Shown here piece after piece: positions 1-11,994 of a stretch of DNA of 64,000 nt (position 1 is its first letter; each line of letters begins with the position of its first letter). The DNA is from Salvia splendens (taxonomy: Eukaryota; Streptophyta; Magnoliopsida; Lamiales; Lamiaceae), in the NCBI RefSeq assembly GCF_004379255.2, contig NC_056047.1, positions 17,374,293 through 17,438,292 on the forward strand, read 5' to 3'. The notes beneath the pieces are model-generated. The model was not told the origin of the DNA and did not search any database. It saw nothing but the letters and a program-made list of their open reading frames with translations. The translations under genes and the position numbers were made by a program.

Positions 1-230
1 ATTTCATTACATAGTGAACAATTTTTATTATTATAAAGTTGTTTGGACATATCTAATTAATTAATTCAACATAATTATATTACATTTGTTGAATCGATTT
101 TGACAATTATATATCGACAATTTATTTCTTTTTTGGCTCATATATTTACGGAGTTGATTCTTTTTTCTCAGCTTACATTGATTCTACCAATATCATATGC
201 AACGTTGTATGGTTATTAGTAGAATAGATG
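1..230 (+). repeat. Dispersed repeat R, copy 1
   Basis: This AT-rich stretch is repeated, with scattered substitutions, on the opposite strand at about 33270-33530. A shorter piece occurs in the same orientation at 57572-57641. The shared core runs from the words GACATATCTAATTAA through CATTTGTTGAATCGATTT, and it includes TTTCTTTTTGGCTCATAT. No coding potential or terminal structure was seen, so the class of repeat is unknown. Confidence 0.7.
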
Positions 231-830
231 CTAGTTAGCCTCAGATCTTGGTGGTAAAGAATCATCAGATAGGATGAATCCCATCAAGAGTAGCAAATAT
301 AATCTCGCATCACCGGCTTCGCCATTTGTTCAACCCAAAAAACAAACAGAATTTTCAGTTGGATTATTGAATCATCAAATAGTAGTATAAATGAAATAGA
401 TGGAAGGCAAAAGAAGTCCTTAAAACGAAAATTAAATTTAGAAAAAACAAATCCTTAAAATGAATAGAAAATCAGTTGAATTGAAATTGAAAAGCCCGCT
501 GATCCATCATCGCCGGCAACAGCAGGCTCCGGCGGCAGGCAGTCTTCATCGCATTAAAAGCAGAGAAAAGGCGACGACGGGGAAGAGGGAAGAAGACGGA
601 GCAACCAGCACCCGACTAAAAGGAGGGCGGCGTCCGATGCAACCACCCTTCCCCGCATCGCCCCTTCACCGCCCCTGACTGCTCAGATAAGATCAAGTAG
701 ATTGTGCCCTAGCTGCACTGCTGCCCTTGCTTATATAGAGCTTCCGATTACACGTCATCGTCTATTTGTGGATTTCCTAAAACACCCTTTTACATTCAAC
801 TTATTACTACTATCCAACCAAACTCAATTT
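231..830. other. Upstream region of the PTBPH3 gene
   Basis: No convincing gene is visible here. The 72-codon reading frame at 460-678 is GC-rich and low-complexity and resembles no known protein. The stretch probably holds the promoter and the start of the 5' UTR of the downstream PTB-type gene. Confidence 0.4.
732..738 (+). promoter_or_regulatory. Possible TATA box for PTBPH3
   Basis: TATATAG occurs about 180 bases before a plausible 5' UTR splice donor (914/915) and about 700 bases before the start codon. It is the best-placed TATA-like word upstream of the gene. The transcription start itself cannot be seen. Confidence 0.3.
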
Positions 831-914
831 GCTTTCCCCAGAAAATCTTAACCCTAGGCTACTCCCACGACTCCAATCCAATTGCTCCAACCTCCTCCTC
901 TTTCCCTCTCTCAG

Positions 915-1425
915 GTAATTAATTCTACTCGTCGCATACTTTGTCAATGCTTGTGCTGCTAATTTGATGCCGCATCGGTCACAATTTATTTGGAGGTGGA
1001 ATTTGTCGCAATCTCTAAACATGTGCTGCACGTCGTGTATCCTTTGCAGGTTTCTGTACGTTGGAATGCTAATTCTGTTTCTAAAAGCTTGATTGGATAG
1101 GAAAACATCATTTTTCAATCAGGTAATTGAGCTCGCTGAAATTAATTATTTTCATGGTATTTCATGGAGGTTCTAGTTCAGGAGATTAGATTTTGCGGTG
1201 CTTTATTGGCTTGAGCATGAGCTGCTATCCTCAGTTTCTCTTCTCCAATTCAGAGCCTTTTCGTCCAACACCTTGTTCTTGGGATTAACTTCATTCATGC
1301 ATGTATAATTTGTCGTGTCATAGAGGTGATAGAAACACCAATGCGTTCAAAGTTGATCCTTTTGTGATTTAATGTTAAGAGTCTAAGAGATCCCCCCGTC
1401 ACACATCCGCATTTTGTGGTTTCAG
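915..1425 (+). other. Probable 5' UTR intron of PTBPH3
   Basis: A donor CTCAG/GTAATT at 914/915 and an acceptor TTTCAG/G at 1425/1426 bracket this stretch. The start codon lies ten bases after the acceptor. A second donor-like CAG/GTAATT at about 1124/1125 gives an alternative first exon. 5' UTR introns are common in plant RNA-binding-protein genes. Which donor is used needs transcript data. Confidence 0.45.
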
Positions 1426-1435
1426 GTCGTAGATT

Positions 1436-4400
1436 ATGGCAGAGCCCTCAAAAGTCATTCATGTTCGTAACGTGGGTCATGAAATTGCTGAGGTATAACA
1501 TCTTCTTTGTACCGTGCATATTCAGTGAATTGGTTTTTGTACTTATGTTGCTCTGCTTATAAAATGAAATATGAAAATAAGAATCAATATCAAGGGTTGA
1601 AAAATCTAGTTTAATATTATGTTTTTGTACGTGATTTAATATTATGTTTATGCTTTTCCAGAGTGACTTGCTGCAGCTGTTCCAGCCATTTGGAGTTATC
1701 GCCAAACTTGTGATGCTTCGAGCCAAGAATCAGGTCATATTCCAGTAATATATGCTCAAGAAACCTTCATGTGTATATGGCGGCAAAAAACACTGTCTGA
1801 TATGGCTATTCATATTTGAAGTGCAGGCCCTCCTACAAATGCAAGATGTTCCTTCTGCAGTGAATGCATTGCAGTTCTACAGTAATGTCCAACCGAGCAT
1901 AAGGTAATTTGATAAATAATGTGATCTCTTTTGACCAGTTTCCCAACTTCATTGCAGAGCTCTCCCCTCGTGTTATTAGGCATTATCTATTCTCTTACTG
2001 AATGTACTTTATACCTATCAGGGGCAGGAATGTCTATATCCAATTCTCATCACACCAGGAACTAACGATTATGGATCAAAGTTCGCAAGCACGTGGAGAC
2101 GAGGTGAATATTATGCACATATGACATTATTTCAAAATTTCAATTGATATTGCATGATGTTTGCTAGATTCTCTCTGCATAGTGAATGCTCTATGTCTTG
2201 TAATGATTACATGTTAGCGTGTGGGGTAGAAGTCATAAAATTTCCAAAGCACGCAATATATTTGTAAAACCAATAGAAAGAGAGTAGTTTCCCTTGAATT
2301 GAACATACATTATTTCTGCAGCCAGGATACTTTTCTGATAACTGGATTTTAAGTAGCACCTGTACTATTCAATTGGCTTTTTCCATGGAATTCTTCATAA
2401 TTTGAAGATGCAGCTTTAGTTGTAACTAGTTGTACATAACATTAATATCTGATGATTTGTAGTAGTATATATTTTACTAGTTTGAACATTAGTAGAATTT
2501 TTTATACCCATTCTGAATGTAGCTTCACTGCTTCAGCTTCACACGATTGCACAAGTTGATCTGTTGGTGGTTTGTAACATAGAAGCGAGAAACTTGTGTT
2601 GCCACCATACATGATTTTGCTTATAATGAGCTCAATTTGTAGAGTAAGATTTTGATTCATACGAACTAGATATAGTATTGAGATGTTGAAGCTCTGTTTG
2701 ATGTTAACGTACCCAATACAAGAGGACTTGTAAATTGTACATCATCAACTATAGTCTATAGGTATCTTAATATGACACATGTCATGTCTATTTAGTCCTA
2801 TCATGATGAAGTTGATTTTTTTTAAAGGCCCTTGTTCTTGGATTCTATTTTTTTTGTATGATTACTTATTGGTGATGAATATTAAAGCATGTATTTGAAT
2901 GTGATTGTTGCTTTTTCCCATTTAAGTATATATTGTTGGGGGCTTCAGAAACTACATTAACCACCTCCAGGTGTATTGGATTCTCTTACTTGATGGCTTA
3001 ATTAACACTTCTTGAGGGACATCTTGTACATTATAGTTCTCTGTGACTGTAATCTTTAGATGTTGTTTCCCACTTGTATTACATTGTTATGGATGTAGTG
3101 ATATTTTCCACTTGCTCTAGATTTTGTTCCTATATAGTGTGTATTTGTGTGGACTGCATGCTTGATGTTAGTTATTCTAGCTCTATATCTCCATTTTCTT
3201 TTCTCTGCTCTATATTCTTCCTATTCATTCTCTTCTCTTCTCTCTCTCTGCTGTCTCTGTGCTGGTTTGCTGTTGGCGTCTTCTCTCTATTCTGTCTCTA
3301 TGCTGGTCTGCTGTTCGGCTCTCTCTGGATACCCAGCCTAACCGAATCCTCTTAGTTACGATACATCACATGCTATATCCTATTACTGTGGAAGTGCTGC
3401 ATCAAGTTTTTTCTCCCCATGGATTTGTAGAGAAGATCGTCACGTTTCAGAAGTCGGCTGGTCAGCATCTTCAAATTTTCTCTTATTCACTTTCTTAATT
3501 CGGTAAAGGTTAAGGCGTATGAAGAAGTATGAAGAATGTCATGTCTAAAATATATAGAGTCACCCCTGATGAGGAATACCTCTAATCCTCTATAGGGATT
3601 GCTTTCATTCCTTGCACTCAAGAGGGATCAATTTAATCAGAACTTGTTTCCTTGATATTTATTTTATTTCTTTGTTGTATATGAGTGCAAGAATTTTCAA
3701 CCCTTACACTTCAAAAGCATTACTAAGTGCTAGTTAGCTATTTTGTACTGATAGACTCCTATGTGGAGAACTGAGCAGGTTTTCAAGCTCTAATACAGTA
3801 TCAATCACATCAAAGTGCTATCTCAGCTAGGAACGCTCTTCAGGTATGTCGAGCTTTAAATTATTAGGTTCATTTAACATCATTGCATTGAGACAGTTTG
3901 CATCTTTCTACAGGGACGAAATATATATGACGGTTGCTGTCAGTTAGATATCCAGTTCTCAAAGTGAGCTAACATTAAGATTCTTGCTCAATACATTCAC
4001 AATTTCCTGCGACTCTCTTCATTGTGTGCTATACATTTGACAATTGTTAATTTCTCGTGCAGCCTTGATGAATTGCAAGTGAATTATAATAATGAGCGTT
4101 CTAGGTATGTTTATAAGCTAAGGTGTTGATTATTTATCTATTCTTTGTAATTTTGCTGCAAATAAGATTGCTTAATTCTTGTTATCTTTTTCTAGGGATT
4201 TCACAAACCCTTCCTTGCCTTCGGAACAAAAGGGCAAATCCTCTCAAGTAAATCCATTCTCCTATAGTAAAAGATTTGATGTAAAAATCATGTGCATTGA
4301 AATAATTTTCTAATTGGATATTGAATATTGTTCTTATTGTAGCCTGGATATGGAGATCCAAGCATATATCCCCATGCAGGTGCTTAATTCATTTAATTAG

Positions 4401-7400
4401 TTTACATTTTCTTATTTCTTGGGTCTTTTTAACTCTATCCCCATTTCTAACTTCTCTCTATCTCTTCTCTGTTCAGTGGGATTCGCACAGGTATGTACCT
4501 TGCTGTCTAATGGCTCAAAATTATGTACCATTCCTTAACACACTGGTACAGCTATAACTGCATTCAATTCTGCTGGAGATGTTTTATATTGAAGCATGGC
4601 ATATTGGACTTATAAACGCTTATACAATGTCCTTACCCTTTTTGCCATGTTGATAAAGTTAAAGAGTTAGAAAAGGGAGTAGAAGAACTATTTTATTGTT
4701 TTGGACTTGAAGAAGCTAGGAGTGTATTAAATTTTGATTCACTGCATACCTCTCTCTCCTTCACACGAAATGACGAAAGGCATTATATAGCTCAATAAGT
4801 TCGAACTATATATGGATTAATTATGCTCTATCAATGTTCCATCCATAATGCCTCCAGATTATCCATGAATCAAGGCCAAGGTCAAGCCTTCTAGCCTCAT
4901 GGTTTTTCCTCTTTCGTGGCCATTATTATCCCCATAATTCCCTTGTTGATCCTTCAACGACAAGGTACAACTATAACAATTCTGCTGGAGATGTTTTATA
5001 TTGAAGCATTGCATATTGGACTTATAAACGCTTATACAATGTTAAAGAGTTAGAAAAGGGAGTATTTTATTGTTTTGGACTTGAAGAAGCTAGGAGTGTA
5101 TTAAATTTTGATTCACTGCATACCTCTCTCTCCTTCACAAGAAATGACGAAAGGCATTATATAGCTCAATAAGTTCAAACTATATATGGATTAATTATGC
5201 TCTATCAATGTTCCATCCATAATGCCTCCAGATTATCCATGAATCAAGGCCAAGTCAAGCCTCATGGTTTTTCCTCTTTCGTGGCCATTATTATCCCCAT
5301 AGTTCCCGTGTTGATCCTTCAACGACAAAGTTAAGGATATTCTCTAAGGACCTCATGACTGAAGCAATCTTATGAATGCTAATACTTCCTAGCTATCAGC
5401 GGTGTCACTGCTACTTACCCTGACATTGCTAATAAAGAAAAACCTGCTTTGTGTATGTGAAAGCATGGATATTCTTTTTTTTATCAGCCTTTGTGCACTA
5501 TTCAGTTGTAACATTGCAGCTTTCCCAAGATCCATTCCAGCCTTCTTGGTGACTGGATAGGCTCATTCTAACCTTTGTGAGCCATCAATACAGTTAGAAA
5601 TATAGTAGAACTCTCCATGTTCTTACTAACATTGTACATGGCCACTAGTCCAGGTCCAGCTATGATCTTGTTCACAAAATGGGTGCTTTCATAACTAATA
5701 AATGTCCTTGAAGTACCAGTATGAGCAAATACAAGCCTATGTAAGAATGATGACCACTTTGGTGTCATTGGTAGGATTTTTCTTTGCTTCAACCATATTT
5801 TGATGCATAAAGGAAGGAGGAAACAGCAAAATAAATTAGTCAAACATTAAACAATGCACTATAAAATATCATTTCTTCAATTGAGAACCAAGTTTGTTTC
5901 TTCACACATTTCTAGTACATTCTCTAAATTAGTCAAACAAGTGCCAGAAATAGCCAACATGTATTCATTTCATAGACCAGAAGTGTCTTATTTGCTAATT
6001 TGAAATAAAGCTATCTTTCAAACAAACACTTTATTTTAGATATGAGAATGGGGGTATTCTATGATATTGAACAACAGATCTCACAGAGTTACCAACTACC
6101 AAGGAAAATAATACTCGTTTCCTGACATAGGGCTAAGTGTTGTTCTCTTGATTTTAAGGGGCTATAGAAATATGGCTATAACCTGCATAATCATCTAGGA
6201 AACAATAATACTCCTCTTCTTTCTCTTTCTCTTTCTCTGCTTCCTTTATGGAAACTTCCTCCTTTTATGGTTTTTAATGGATTGATTATAGTACTTATGC
6301 TAGATCTTGTCTTATTGCTTGAACTGTAGTTGGGCAATGCTGCGGCAATTGCTGCTGCCTTTGGAGGGGGTCTCCCACCTGGTATAAGCGGTACAAATGA
6401 GCGGTGCACAGTTTTTGTATCTAATCTGAATGCTGATGTAAGTTCTACCTGATTTTATTTATATCCCTCTTACAGAGAGACACATGCCAGATACATTTAT
6501 GGTGCATATATGCCCAAGGAGCCTCACAATCTCTCGCTTCTTACCTTCTTTTACAGAGAATGGATGAGGATAAGCTGTTTAATTTGTTCTCGATATATGG
6601 GAACATTATTAGAATCAAACTTCTCCGAAACAAACCAGATCATGCATTGGTACAGATGGGTGATGGTTTTCAGGCTGAACTGGCTGTTCATTTTTTGAAG
6701 GTACGCAGAAATTTCTTCTTTACATGGCTTTGGTTGATTAACATCAAATTAATTATACAGTTTTACTACATGGCTGAATAAATTGGACTTCTTCTTCACC
6801 TTATTATAAAAGTCATTATTTTTGTTATCTTTCAGAAGAAAAGGAAACATTTTATTTAGCCTCTGCACATAATTTAATCGCTTTGTTATTTTTAGTTTCT
6901 AGACCTTCAGAAGCCGCTTTTATTAATATTATGCTAGTAAATGTGCTCTCGTTTTTTTGCTTTATCTCTGATCTCCTGTACCATATTTATGATGGCTATA
7001 ACTTGCACCTATTTTTACTGTTTGTCCCATATTAGTTGCTTTAGTATTAGAACCTGCGGATAGTTACATTTTTAAAACATCTCTATTAGTTGCTTTAGTA
7101 TTAGAACCTGCGGATAGTTACATTTTTTTACTTTGATGGAGATGCTTGTAACTGGCATCTGGTTCTTACATAGGGGGCTATGCTGTTTGGAAAGCGCTTG
7201 GAGGTTAACTATTCAAAGCATCCAAACATTACAACTGGAGCTGATACGCATGAGTACTCCAACTCAAATCTCAATCGTTTCAATCGAAATGCAGCCAAAA
7301 ATTACAGGTATTGCTGCTCACCAACAAAAATGATCCACATCTCAACTCTCCCCCAGGAAGTAACTGAAGAAGAAATAGTAAATCATTTGGAAGAGCATGG

Positions 7401-7563
7401 AACAATTGCTAGTACAAAACTGTTTGAGATGAATGGAAAGAAGCAGGCTCTTGTCCTTTTTGAAAATGAGGAGCAGGCTACAGAAGCTCTTGTGTGCAAG
7501 CATGCCACTTCCCTTGGTGGTTCAACCATTCGAATTTCCTTCTCTCAGTTGCAAACCATTTGA
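1436..7563 (+). CDS. PTBPH3: Polypyrimidine tract-binding protein homologue 3 (RRM splicing regulator)
   Basis: Nuclear/cytoplasmic RNA-binding protein of the plant PTB family, which binds CU-rich RNA and controls splicing. I read 14 coding exons, all in phase with GT-AG borders: 1436-1492, 1662-1733, 1827-1903, 2022-2103, 3337-3460, 3779-3843, 3914-3963, 4063-4104, 4196-4247, 4343-4379, 4477-4490, 6330-6437, 6557-6700 and 7174-7563. They total 1314 nt, or 437 residues, close to the roughly 430 of the Arabidopsis protein. RRM1 spans about residues 5-85 (KVIHVRNVG, GRNVYIQFS), RRM2 about 98-180 (NRILLVTIHHM), RRM3 about 247-325 (RCTVFVSNLNAD, KPDHALVQMGD) and a final RRM about 355-435 (MIHISTLPQ, ending SFSQLQTI). 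The alanine-rich AAAIAAAFGGG linker is typical of the family. The start ATG has A at -3 and G at +4. No frameshift or stop was found, so the gene looks functional. A decayed partial copy lies at 48803-50789. Confidence 0.93.
3170..3336 (+). promoter_or_regulatory. Long CU-rich tract before PTBPH3 exon 5
   Basis: The last ~165 bases of the 1.2-kb intron before the exon at 3337 are almost continuous pyrimidine with interspersed G. They contain many TTCTCT, TCTCTCTC and CTGTCTCT words, the binding motif of PTB proteins. The other introns of this gene have ordinary short polypyrimidine tracts. The tract lies in the pre-mRNA of a PTB gene, so feedback on splicing of this exon is a natural inference. 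It is not shown by sequence alone. Confidence 0.5.
4545..5333 (+). repeat. Tandem duplication inside the long PTBPH3 intron
   Basis: Two direct copies, about 4545-4963 and 4964-5333, start at GGTACA(G/A)CTATAAC and end at the CTTCAACGACAA words. The second copy has lost short segments, for example CCTTACCCTTTTTGCCATG. The pseudogene copy at about 49249-49625 has only one unit, and that unit carries the deletions of the second copy. Confidence 0.8.
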
Positions 7564-8606
7564 GAAACTTAATTGCAAATTTCATAGATGGACCCATAGA
7601 CTGTACGTTTCTGTTCCCTACTGAATTCAGTGTTTCTTTCACATTGTTTTGCCAAATCTTGATGTAAATTCTCATCTTTTAAGCCTCCTTTATGATCATG
7701 CATTTGTTTCGTACAATCGAATGAAAATTTCTATTCTTTGTTTGTAGCCTATTTGAAGTGTGATGCATAATATATATGAGGGGGATTTAGGGTGTTTGGT
7801 ATATCTCTAAGCATTGTCTTGTTGCATGGGTTCAATTTTTTCATTTTTATTGGTGGTGTTCCTGATTTGAGCCACTTTTTTCAGGTGAAAAGAAGTAAAA
7901 GGTGGGAGCATAAAATTGAATCCCTCTCCCCCTCTCTTGTTTCCTTTGCTTGCAATGGACTAAAACTGTATACTACTCCATAAATTTGTAGTGATTTTAC
8001 TGTGGGTTGTGCAACTTTCTTTTCCTCCCAAGTTGGATGGATGTCTTCTACTATCAAATTGCATTTCTTACAATGGGGAATGTTACTTATATGGTTTGCT
8101 TCCTGTGTAAGAAACTGGTTATTTAAAAATGGCCTTGAAATTATAAACTTTGGTCAAAATGTGATATTTTCTATGAATTTTAAAATATTACAAAAATTAT
8201 GAAGTTTGATCATTGTGTTATTTTTTCACACTTCTACAATTTGCGAAATCAACAGACATAGCAACTTTGAGTCGGAATGACTTGGATTTCGGCCATCCAA
8301 TGAAGGTAAAAAAGTCATTTTGCTATTTCTCTGAATTTATTTTAAATTTTATAGTTTGCGTTTTATTTCTTTTAAAATTCAAGAGTGTCCTAACCACATA
8401 TAATTAATGAGTTGTATTATTTTGAAGTCAAATTTTGATTATTTATAATATTTTCATTTAAAAAAAAACTATGGTTTGGTTAATTACTTATCCACTTAAG
8501 TCATTCTCTACATGTTTTGCATCAATTTCCATTGATTAATTGTGATAAACGAAATTGAGTACACAAAAAGAAGTTTGTAAAATTCATGAAATTCCATCAT
8601 ATTAAA
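7564..8606 (+). other. PTBPH3 3' UTR and spacer; start of duplicated segment A
   Basis: The first ~200 bases after the stop codon probably are 3' UTR. No gene is visible. From about 8272 (GTCGGAATGACTTGGATTT) onward the sequence is paralogous to 26378 onward (segment B), with small indels. The match continues through the hAT insertion point at 8607. Confidence 0.6.
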
Positions 8607-10491
8607 TAGGGCTGGGAATCGGTTCGGTTCGGTTCTAACCGAACCGAAAAGTCGGTTAACCGACTCTCCAATTTTTCGAAAACAAAGAACCGGAACCGGA
8701 ACCGAGAAGGAATCGGTTCGGTTCGGTTAGGAACCGATTTTACACGGTTCGGTTCGGTTCTAACCGATAGGAACCGAATTGGAAAAAAAAAATTAAAAGG
8801 TTGTTGCCAGGATTCGATCCCTAGTCAATGCTTGAGAAAAACAGCCAACCTACCACTTGCGCTACAATGCTCTTTGTTTTTCTTATGTTTGTAGAAATAC
8901 TTATGTTTATATTTCGTATTATAAATTAAAAATAAAAAATAAAAACAACCTATTATAATATGCTTAATCCAACAATTAAAAAAATTTACAACCTGCTCAA
9001 TCCAAAAGTAAACATGGCCAGCCAACCTAATAGTATTATAGTACCAAAAGTTCAAATATTCAAAAAAAGTAAACACCGTTCAAAGTTTCCAAAACAACAT
9101 GGTCAATCCAACAAAGTTTACAACCTACTCAATCCAACAAACATTCAAAGTTAAAATATTCAAAAGAAAACCTCCAAGTTCAATTTTCAAAATTCCAAAA
9201 CAAATGCACGATTAATTTAACTTTGATCTGGATCACTTGAACTAGACCTCAACCAATCCTTCTTCTCCTAGCCCTAGTTCTTCAATTTCAATAGCTTCAA
9301 GAATATCGAGGTCTGGCCGGTTGCTACCTACGTCTTGGGTGAGAGATTCTGAAGTTTCCATCTTCAAACAGACAACAAATAAAGAATCGGTGGAAGCTGA
9401 TTGAGATAGACTACACAATTGAACACAATAAACAATTTTAAACCAACTGCAAACTTGAACCTATTATATCTAGCATGAGTTCATGGAAACCAAAAAGTAC
9501 AAAAAGTCACCAAATAGATCACCACACATCATTTGAGAAAGTCAGCTGAAATGGAAGCAAAATCATCACACATCAAAATGCAGTTAAAAAATTGGAATGG
9601 AAGCAAAATCACCACACATCAAAATTTCGAAAGTCAGCTGAAATGGAAGCAAAATCCAACTCCGCATCAAAACAATGTCTATTTTTTAATGTCTACTTCT
9701 ATTCCTAATTTTCTAAGTGGAACTGAACAGTTGAATTCCCACTTTATAGAACACTGTATACACATTATCCCTCCCTCAATTTTCTTCAGCATGTTTTAGA
9801 TTATTAACCTTTTTAATTAATGCTTTTGTTAATAATGAAATGTAACTACTTTACAACTCAAAAGATTTAAGTTTGTCATGCCCAAAATTAACCACACGTC
9901 AATATGAAGAGCACATAAAAAAAGAAACTGAATCATGCAGCTGGAAATTGATGTGCCAAATGCGTGTGTGTATATATATGTCAAAATTGAAAGAGCGAAA
10001 TTCTGCAACGGAAAACTAAATTTACCCCTTTCGAATTCTGCAACGGGATTAAAAGAGCGAAATTGAGCTCTCCACCAGATTGAGCTCTCCACCGGCGGAA
10101 GGAGTCGCTGCGGAAGGAGTCGCCGGCGGGTGTGGCGTGTGGGAGGAGCGGTGTGGCGTGTGGGAGGGAGCTCTGGGAGTGGGACTGTGGTATGTGGGAG
10201 AAGGGTTTGTAATTGTTTGGGGATATTGGGCTTCATGTAACTTGGGCTCAAAATCAAAATAAGTCTTTGGGCCAGTTTTAAATAATTAAATTACATCAGC
10301 TAAGCCCAATCGGTTCTTTACGGTTATAACCGATCGGTTCTCGGTTATAACCGAGAACCGATCGTGACCTTCACAAGGGAACCGACACCGAACCGATAAC
10401 CGAAAAATTCGGTTATCGGTTAACCGAGAACCGATTTTTTCGGTTCGGTTCTCGGTTAACCGACTAACCGATGACCGAATTCCCAGCCCTA
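8607..10491. mobile_element. hAT-1, non-autonomous hAT-type DNA transposon
   Basis: The 1885-bp element has terminal inverted repeats TAGGGCTGGGAAT...ATTCCCAGCCCTA and is flanked by a perfect 8-bp duplication ATATTAAA (8599-8606 and 10492-10499). The ~180 bases inside each end are packed with CGGTT/AACCG words, the kind of subterminal motif array hAT transposases bind. No transposase reading frame exists, so it depends on a partner. The paralogous segment at about 27105 lacks the insertion and gives the empty site. A tRNA-like segment lies at 8802-8872. Confidence 0.9.
8802..8872 (-). other. tRNA-like segment (Pol III A and B boxes) inside hAT-1
   Basis: On the minus strand there is an A-box-like TAGCGCAAGTGG (8853-8864), then, after a 32-nt gap, a B-box-like GGATCGAATCC (8810-8820). 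The spacing and words fit a tRNA or a SINE head. A clean cloverleaf with an acceptor stem is not evident, so it is more likely a SINE remnant or captured tRNA-like sequence than a tRNA gene. Confidence 0.5.
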
Positions 10492-10828
10492 ATATTAAAG
10501 AATAACAAAAAAAACCTATGTTTGAAAACTAAAGAAATTCATCATACTGAAAACAACCTAGCTAAAATACTCCTATTTTCAACTGATCATAAACACTGAG
10601 TGTGCTTGTGTGTGTGTTTAGCATTAACCAAAACAAATTACTACTTAACCAACATTAAAGATTATAAGCATTGTAAGATTAGCTTATCTATAAGTTGAGC
10701 TATATGGCATGTAGTTGTAGGTTCCAATTCCAGTCCAACAAATTGAACATGTTTATAAATCTATGAATACGAAGAAGAAAGATAAAATTAAATATGAATC
10801 TCTGTTTCTGTGATTCTCCCTTTCCTCT
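10492..10828 (+). repeat. Segment A spacer, paralogous to 27105-27255 and 29098-29225
   Basis: There is no gene here. The bases follow the hAT empty-site sequence and match segment B, where a Harbinger sits in the middle of the same spacer. They also match segment D (about 50800-50960). Confidence 0.7.
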
Positions 10829-11470
10829 CTATTTGAGGAAACTCGTGTCTTCTTCTTCAACAATTTCTTGAATTTGTGTTGCTTGTGCCACCAAGTCCTG
10901 ATGATCAGTTTGATTCTGATAGAACTTCGGGATTGAGCACACACGTATGTAATGAGATAAAAAAGGATACACCCAAGTTGAGGTGCGGGGAGCGATTTCG
11001 CTAAAACCTGAATGAGAATAAGTAATTAACTTCATTTTTCAATGAATAATAATGTGTGAAATTCTAGTATATGTAGAATTCATAACCCTAGACTCTAATA
11101 AAATCTTGCAAGATACTTACCAAAATAATGTAATAAAGTAAGGAAAAATAGTGCAACAAAATAAGGAAAATAAAAAAAGGGGCGGCAAGACATGGCTCCT
11201 TTGCAGGCTTGACTTGTACTACTTGTGGCTCAGCGTTCTCTGCATCCACCTTGGGCTGGTCAGGTAATGCATCTCCATTGTTTGGCATAGGAAGGGGTGG
11301 CGCCTCGGAATCCCTAGCTATCAGATTCTGTTGATGAGTAGTAGTAGTTGGTTTGTAGGGAGTTGAAACAAAGCTCCCTTTCTCTTTCTCTTCATCTTCA
11401 TCTTGATTGAGAGTTGGAGTTGATGTCTTAGGCCGTCGAATCAGGCCTCAGAATGCTCCAAAGTGGATAT
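10829..11470 (-). pseudogene. Unknown acidic-protein family, copy A (5' end lost)
   Basis: One of four related minus-strand copies here (A, B/C and D), plus a short fragment at 61185-61262. It matches no family I recognise. Read on the minus strand, the 5' part encodes an acidic, proline-containing stretch (MPNNGDALPDQPKVDAENAE) followed, in this copy only, by a hydrophobic segment FFIFLILLHYFSLLYYIIL. A splice donor TTTTG/GTAAGT follows at about 11121-11126. The 3' part encodes the conserved tail QNQTDHQDLVAQATQIQEIV ending SFLK-stop at 10829. Compared with copy D, the start codon and first ~20 codons are deleted: the ACATTCTCATCACTTG sequence runs straight into the promoter. The copy is therefore dead or repurposed. 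Confidence 0.5.
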
Positions 11471-11761
11471 AAATATAATCCGCAACAACATTCTCATCAC
11501 TTGCGAATATATGATTATGTGTTTATATAGAGACATAACATAACTATTTAGATTGGATTCCTTATCCGTCTCGGACTTGGAATTTCGTATCACAAACTCA
11601 AATTCACATTTAGGAATGCCCCTCGAAAGATATTGCTCTTGTAGTTCCACGAAGATCATCAAATTTGTGACCCTACCTTTCTGGCTCACTTTGCACTCCT
11701 GTGTCATGATGAAGGAATTAATGGTCTAGGCTTCCTACATTCCTTATTGTTTTATGATTGC
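11471..11761. other. Promoter remnant of copy A and Copia-1 target
   Basis: 11495-11610 matches the promoter of copies C and D, including TATATAAACACATAATC on the minus strand. The remainder to 11761 shows nothing recognisable. The last five bases, ATTGC, are the target duplicated by Copia-1. Confidence 0.5.
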
Positions 11762-11982
11762 TGATAAAACAGGTTTTAGGGGAAATCGTTCCTCTCATTC
11801 TTATTTTTTCTGAATACAGATTTACATGCCTCTTTATAGGCCCTCAAGAATACAATTAAGGTAAGTCTACTTACCCTAAACCTAATATCCTATACAAGGT
11901 AAATAATCAATTACTAATCTTCCTACTAATTATGATTGTAGGAAATAAGTCTCTTGATTGCTATAGGATCTTCCTTCCAACA
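11762..11982 (-). repeat. Copia-1 3' LTR
   Basis: It ends in TG...CA form (TGATAAAAC on the plus side, CCAACA at the other end). It carries a TATA-like CCTATAAAGAGG on the minus strand. It matches 24323-24534 closely, with a short insertion (GAAATAAGTC region). Confidence 0.9.
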
Positions 11983-11994
11983 CTCCCCCTCAAG

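Noticed and set aside
460..678. 72-codon frame upstream of PTBPH3
   Set aside because: Low-complexity and basic, with no similarity. It probably lies in promoter sequence.
5568..5843. 91-codon minus-strand frame conserved in the second copy (49878-50153)
   Set aside because: It lies in a PTBPH3 intron. The copies differ at three positions in the frame, and all three change an amino acid. That is no sign of constraint, and nothing in the protein is recognisable. Shared ancestry of the intron explains it.
8802..8872. Functional tRNA gene
   Set aside because: The A and B boxes are present, but no convincing acceptor or anticodon stem could be drawn, and it is inside a transposon.
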